From NCBI RefSeq assembly GCF_958979055.1, contig NC_084887.1, forward strand, positions 32,560,044 to 32,624,043: a DNA stretch of 64,000 nt. The letters are read 5' to 3'. Origin of the DNA: Alnus glutinosa. Taxonomy: Eukaryota; Streptophyta; Magnoliopsida; Fagales; Betulaceae. Under the pieces are notes generated by a model. That model saw nothing but the letters and a program-made list of their open reading frames with translations. It had not been told where the DNA came from and ran no database searches. Shown here in pieces: positions 59,506-64,000 of the stretch. Made by a program: the position numbers and the translations under genes. Numbering within the stretch: the stretch's first letter is position 1; every line of letters starts with the position of its first letter.

Positions 59506-60779
59506 CTATTTCTTCTCTTTTCTCCCGTTATGTGAAAAAATAAATAAAAATAAAATAAAATTATCTTTGTGAATTATCAAATATCAATGGAAGTAAAATC
59601 ATAATTGCACAATTGAAGTGCTACTTTGGTCCTTAATTCACGAGCAATAAGTTTTTAAATTGAAATGCTAATGTGGCTGTTAAAAAAAATTAACTACCTA
59701 ATCTATTTAGATTGAAACTTATTAAAGTTGGCCGGTTCCATCTATATCCAGGTCGAGTGTCAAAAAAAAAAAAAAAAAAAAAATCACTTTGAGAGGGATC
59801 GGTTAAGGGGTAGGCTCTCTTGAGTAACAACAATATATTTTGATTACAAATGTCACCATTTTTCGAAATAGGTTTTTTTTTTTTTTTTTTTACTAGGTAA
59901 TATTATTCAAAATGACTTAAATTTATAAGGATTTCGTGGAAGGAGAACATGTTGTGGGTATTCTTATTATTTAAAATAAACGTGTGGGATGTGGGTATTC
60001 TTATTATTTAAAATAAAGTAAACATTCTCAATGGCAAGGAATGTGGATTCTTACCTCTCTATAAAAGAATCTACATTCATAGCAAAAGGGGTTGGGATGC
60101 AATTCAAGTCCTTTGGCTATCTGATTTCATCTATTAAAATGCAACTAAACGGGGTAATCTTTTAGGATTCACAAAAATCCTAGAAGGTTACCCCCATCCA
60201 AACGCCCCAATAGAGTTTTGTTTTATGGGCTTTGATTTAAATTGGTTAAATGGACGGATCCTTAAAAATGACTTATTCGCAAGGAGCGATATGACCAAAT
60301 TTTAACTCCCGTAAACAGATAGACAAATCCTAAAACTACTCCCGTTAAGGGGTAGATATAGAAGTGGGACAGGGATCGTAGGGCAAAAATCCGCATGTAG
60401 GGAGCGGTACTCAACCCTAACCACAGTCCACAGTCGGTAGTTAGGCGTTATAAGAGTTGTTCCCCTTTCCTTTTGGAATGATGCTTAAAATATTTTACCA
60501 ACTAGACCACTTGGTAATTATTTCTCTCTTTCCTAATTATTTGTTTTAATAAAGATCAATAAAATGAAATCGTATTATTTCTGGGTTGAGTCGTATTCCA
60601 ATTTTATTTTGGCAACTGTGTATGCAGAATAAGAATTGTTTTCTAATGATATATAACAATTGAGATTACCTTAAAAAATAAAAAAAATAAAATAAAAAAA
60701 GAGTATGCTATCATTTATTCTTATTATTACATGGATTTTCATCACGAGTCTATGGATTTGCCTCTTGTGCAACTTCAAT
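59506..60779. other. intergenic 3' of the GRAS gene
   Basis: The GRAS 3' UTR with A-rich polyadenylation-like sequence (59,538-59,562) comes first. Then follow poly(A) (59,762-59,783) and poly(T) (59,873-59,891) runs and a near-perfect direct repeat of GGGTATTCTTATTATTTAAAATAAA (starting near 59,957 and 59,994). No gene seen. Confidence 0.45.
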
Positions 60780-61591
60780 TAGGGGTGGGCGCGGGCCGGA
60801 TTGGGCCGAATTTGCATGTTTTTCACAACCCGCCCCGCAGTGAACGGGTTTGAAAATCGAGATCCGCAACCCGCATAGTGAATGGTCAACCCAATGGGTC
60901 TTGGGTAGTGCGGATCGGGACGAGTTCGGGTATTCCTCTTCTTTTTTTTTTTTTGCCCAAAACCAAAAAAATAATTTTCAATCTTGCTAACCCAGTTCAA
61001 AATTTGAAATCCCAATTGAATCAACCACACTAGCAAACAAGAACAATAAGAAAGAACCAAAATTACCAACAAACCCAACTATTTTTTTTATTCTTTTTTG
61101 TAATTGTAGATTGAATGGGTATGCGTATGTGAAAATGTAGAGATTGAAGTGTATATGAGAATGGAATAAAAATAGAGATGAAATGGATAGTGCAAAACTG
61201 TATTGAATGAAATAAAATGTACACAACCTGGGCAATTCATGATTCTAGTGGTGACTTTTATAATTTTTTTGGAAAAAATTTGATGAAATCAAAGACACAC
61301 TCCTATTCGTGACTCTTATAATTTTTTTGGGAAAAATTTAATGAAATCAAAGGCACACCCCTTGTCATGACTCTTATAATTTTTTTGAAAAAAATTTGAT
61401 AGTACGAGTATAAAGGGATTGCGGGGCGGGGCGGGTGTGCGGGTGGAAAAAAATTTAATACCGCAACCTGCCCCATAAATCACGGGTTGGCATATTTAGG
61501 ATCCACACTTTTTTAGAAATGTCTTATATTCGTTATTGGCGAGGCGGGGCGGGACGGGTTCTCGGGTACAGGAGGGTTTTGCACACCCCTA
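60780..61591. mobile_element. non-autonomous hAT DNA transposon, intact ends
   Basis: The ends TAGGGGTG(G)GC and GC(A)CACCCCTA form a terminal inverted repeat. They are flanked by identical 8-bp direct repeats ACTTCAAT at 60,772-60,779 and 61,592-61,599, the target-site size of hAT elements. Subterminal regions are GC-rich with GGGCGGG, CGGGTT and ACCCGC motifs on both sides. The interior (61,250-61,410) holds three units of about 60 bp with TGAC(T)(C)TTATAATTTTTTTG. At 812 bp with no transposase, it must have moved in trans. The sharp duplication suggests a fairly young insertion. Confidence 0.85.
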
Positions 61592-62186
61592 ACTTCAATT
61601 GAAGTCAAAATATATATTAAAGTCTAATACAAAATATTGTCTAGATATCATGCTTTTTTGGGAATCAATGATAATATACGAGATTGGTATCTTAAATTAT
61701 CATTTAAAAACATATCGGCCAATACATCATCTATTTAAAAAATAAATAAATATAAGAAATATATCGGTCAATATATCATTATTTTTCCGTTCTTCTCACA
61801 TCTTTTTATTTTTGAAAAATCATTATTAGATTTATGAAGTCCATATGAGGGATACATATAAACTCCACAAATTTAATAATAATTTTATAAAATAGGATGA
61901 TGAAAGAAAAACGAGAAAAGAAAAAAGAAAAAAGATATATCAAATATCAATGAAATGTTGACAAAACCAGTCCAAAGTCCACAATTCCATCCACCAGCTC
62001 ACTTTAGTAATAGACGAACAACAATTTCTAACATGCACCGGGGGTAAGAATTTGGGTTTAAGGGAAAATGAAAAAACAGAAGAAAATATAAAAAATGAAA
62101 GAAAATTACCTTTTTCCATACCCAGAATGGGAAAATCCCGGTGGCAGCAGTCACGTAGGGTTTCCACGAGTAGAGTAAACGTTTCG

Positions 62187-62201
62187 TATAAAACTATAAA
62201 A
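62187..62201 (+). promoter_or_regulatory. TATA region of the TRM1 gene
   Basis: Two TATAAAA-type boxes (62,187-62,193 and 62,195-62,201) lie about 165-178 bp upstream of the first ATG; the CT-rich leader between them contains no other ATG-initiated frame of note. Confidence 0.45.
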
Positions 62202-62364
62202 GCACCTCCGTTTCATGTGTATCTTCCTTTCACGAGCTCTCAAGCTCCAACATCAGAAGCTTAAAACCCCGACAAGAACAATAAGGTCTCAGACTCTCTG
62301 CCACTCACTCTTACAGTTTTTGTGTTCCTTCTCTGCTACATATAAGTAAGAACAGGTACAAGAA

Positions 62365-64000
62365 GTGGAGCAGAAGAAAAAAGATATGCATGAAACTGGT
62401 GGAGGAGAAGGAACAATGTCGGTGGATCTCAATGATTACGCTATTATCAAGGAGGGAGAGGCTGAGATTCTCATGCGCAAGAATGAAGTCTTTTACAATC
62501 CGACCCAGGTGCCAAAATCTTCTCTTTTGGTGGTTCTGTGCAGTTTGGTGGGGTTTTTCAGATGAATATTTTTATGGGTTTTGTGTTTGGGATGGGGTTA
62601 TGGCTTGTGTCTGTGATGGGTCATTATTGGTAGTTGAAGAGATGTGTTTGGTTGCTGAATAAATATGTAGGAAACTAAAATAAAGTAATTGTTTTAGATT
62701 AAGAAACCCAATTAATTTGTTTTCATTTAAAAGAATGTCTGTCAGGGGGTTAGGAGTTGAAACGTTTGATGTGGTGCAATCTGAATTGAAGACCAATTGA
62801 TTATTCACAGAAATTTCGAGTATTATGTAATTTTTTTTTGATAAGTATTATGTAATTTGCAAAGAGAACCTTCTGATTTTGTTATGATTGAGATAAGAAA
62901 CTGTTATGGAATTAAGTAGAAATTTAGTCTGGGACTGAAATTATGGGCATACATTGCCTTGAAGTTCGATATTGGAAATAATAACATGCAATAAGTCAAA
63001 TTGGCCTGTTTTGAGCTTTGTTAAAGCAAATATGGCTAATGTTGTAATTCATTTTAGTCAACTGAAGTGGAGACTATATGAGATAAGGATTTCAGGATAT
63101 CTCAGCAAGATATCCTAATTCATGCTTACACAAGCAATTTTTTTCACCTAGTTTTGAGTGCAATAGGAATACATAATGGCATTCTATACATTGTGTCACG
63201 TGGAGTATTATATGAACTTTCACGTTGCTGATCAAAATTTATTTTGTGTTGTTTTTTTTTTCCAGCAATTCTTGTTCCCATAAGATTGAATTATTAAATT
63301 GCATTGTCAGGTATCTGTTCTCTACATAAGTTAATGTAGGTTTCCCATTGGTCTGATTAAAACTATTTAGACAACAATATGTTATCTTCAAGCTTTCCTC
63401 TTATATTCAAAGTATTTTGGAAGATGCTAGATCTAATGGGGAAAGTATCAACTGTTATGACTAGTAACTTCAATAACCTGCTTTGTGGTTTTCTTGTACA
63501 ATTACAGGATTCTAACTGTTTTACCTTCTAATACTCAGGTTGACAACAGAGACATGTCCATTGCTGTCCTGAGGACATTTATATCCAAACGTAAAAACGA
63601 GCATGAAGCACTTTTGTTGAAAAGAACAAAAGCTGCACAAAAGGCTCCTGAGAAGGATTCCTGTGAACCTGATGGAGAAGCAGCTGAGGAATCTGGCATG
63701 AATGTTGAAAATACCAATGGAGAATGTGAAGTGCCTGAGGAGATATCTCAGGATGAACCATGTAGCATTTCAAAAGAATCAGTTAAGACCCCCGAGGGAA
63801 AAGGACGCGGGGAAATGAGGCCACCAAGAGTTCTTGAGGTGTTTCTATGTTCTTATGTGATTAGTTTTTGGTTTCCCTTTACAGTAACATTTGTTTGTCC
63901 AGTTTTAAGAGTCCATTAGGAATTGGAAAGTTATTGCTTTTGGTATTGTTAAATAATTCATATGAGTACTTTCCTTGTGACTATACAGGCCTTGGCAGCT
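62365..64000 (+). CDS. TRM1: tRNA (guanine-26,N2) dimethyltransferase TRM1, 5' part (partial at window end)
   Basis: Exons 62365-62508, 63539-63838 and 63989 onward, all phase 0 with GT/AG borders. Exon 1 encodes SVDLNDYAIIKEGEAEILM and NEVFYNPTQ; exon 2 encodes VDNRDMSIAVLRTFISKRKN, a Lys/Glu-rich linker and GRGEMRPPRVLE; exon 3 begins ALAA at the window edge. This is the N-terminal part of the class I SAM-dependent enzyme that makes m2,2G at position 26 of tRNAs. The order EGEAEI...NRDxSIAVLR...PPRVLEAL is characteristic of TRM1; the SAM-binding core and catalytic motifs lie beyond the window. Three in-frame ATGs (62,365, 62,386, 62,416) precede the conserved DLNDY, so dual starts are possible, as in yeast TRM1. 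Confidence 0.92.

Noticed and set aside
1..64000. CRISPR array, operon or prokaryotic-type defence system
   Set aside because: The window is plant nuclear DNA with spliced genes. No regularly spaced palindromic repeats with unique spacers or bacterial-type gene clusters were seen.

Overview
This is AT-rich nuclear DNA from a flowering plant, most likely a woody eudicot. The evidence is spliced genes with GT/AG introns, plant-only families (type II MADS-box, R2R3-MYB, GRAS), a nuclear-type tRNA-Ile with internal promoter boxes, and abundant plant retroelements, MITEs and microsatellites. The species cannot be named from the sequence alone. Exon models were built by hand from reading frame, splice sites and family knowledge.

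Layout. (1) 1-29 kb holds a head-to-tail MADS-box pair on the minus strand: a complete eight-exon SEPALLATA (LOFSEP/AGL2-FBP9 type) gene at 15,999-28,977, and downstream the first exon of an AP1/FUL (SQUA-clade) gene at 2,606-2,790, whose remaining exons lie beyond the left edge. The SEP gene is inflated by an 8.3 kb fourth intron filled with broken LINE, LTR-like and MITE sequence. (2) 29-43 kb is a repeat-rich block: a hairpin-ended TIR element carrying a shuffled 14-3-3 gene fragment, a degenerate Ty1/copia element split by a 2.47 kb TG...CA element with 5-bp target duplications, GC-rich GGGGTGG repeats, and a degenerate array of about 300 bp units. (3) 43-46.3 kb holds a two-exon DnaJ-type zinc-finger protein gene (minus) and, 136 bp from its start codon, a divergent tRNA-Ile(AAT) gene. 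(4) 47-52.4 kb holds two tandem R2R3-MYB paralogues (minus), separated by LTR-like debris. (5) 58.2-59.5 kb holds an intronless GRAS gene of SCL3 type (plus). (6) 60.8-61.6 kb is a non-autonomous hAT element with intact 8-bp target duplications. (7) 62.4-64 kb holds the 5' part of the TRM1 gene for the tRNA (guanine-26) dimethyltransferase (plus), running off the right edge.

Functional reading. The SEP and AP1/FUL products are floral MADS proteins expected to act together in inflorescence and flower or fruit development; the pair matches the ancient SEP-SQUA tandem, as in tomato RIN-MC. The other genes are independent neighbours, not a pathway. I found no sign of an undescribed multi-gene system. 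The most notable items are the gene-capturing hairpin element, the nested retroelements, the MADS tandem and the MYB duplication.
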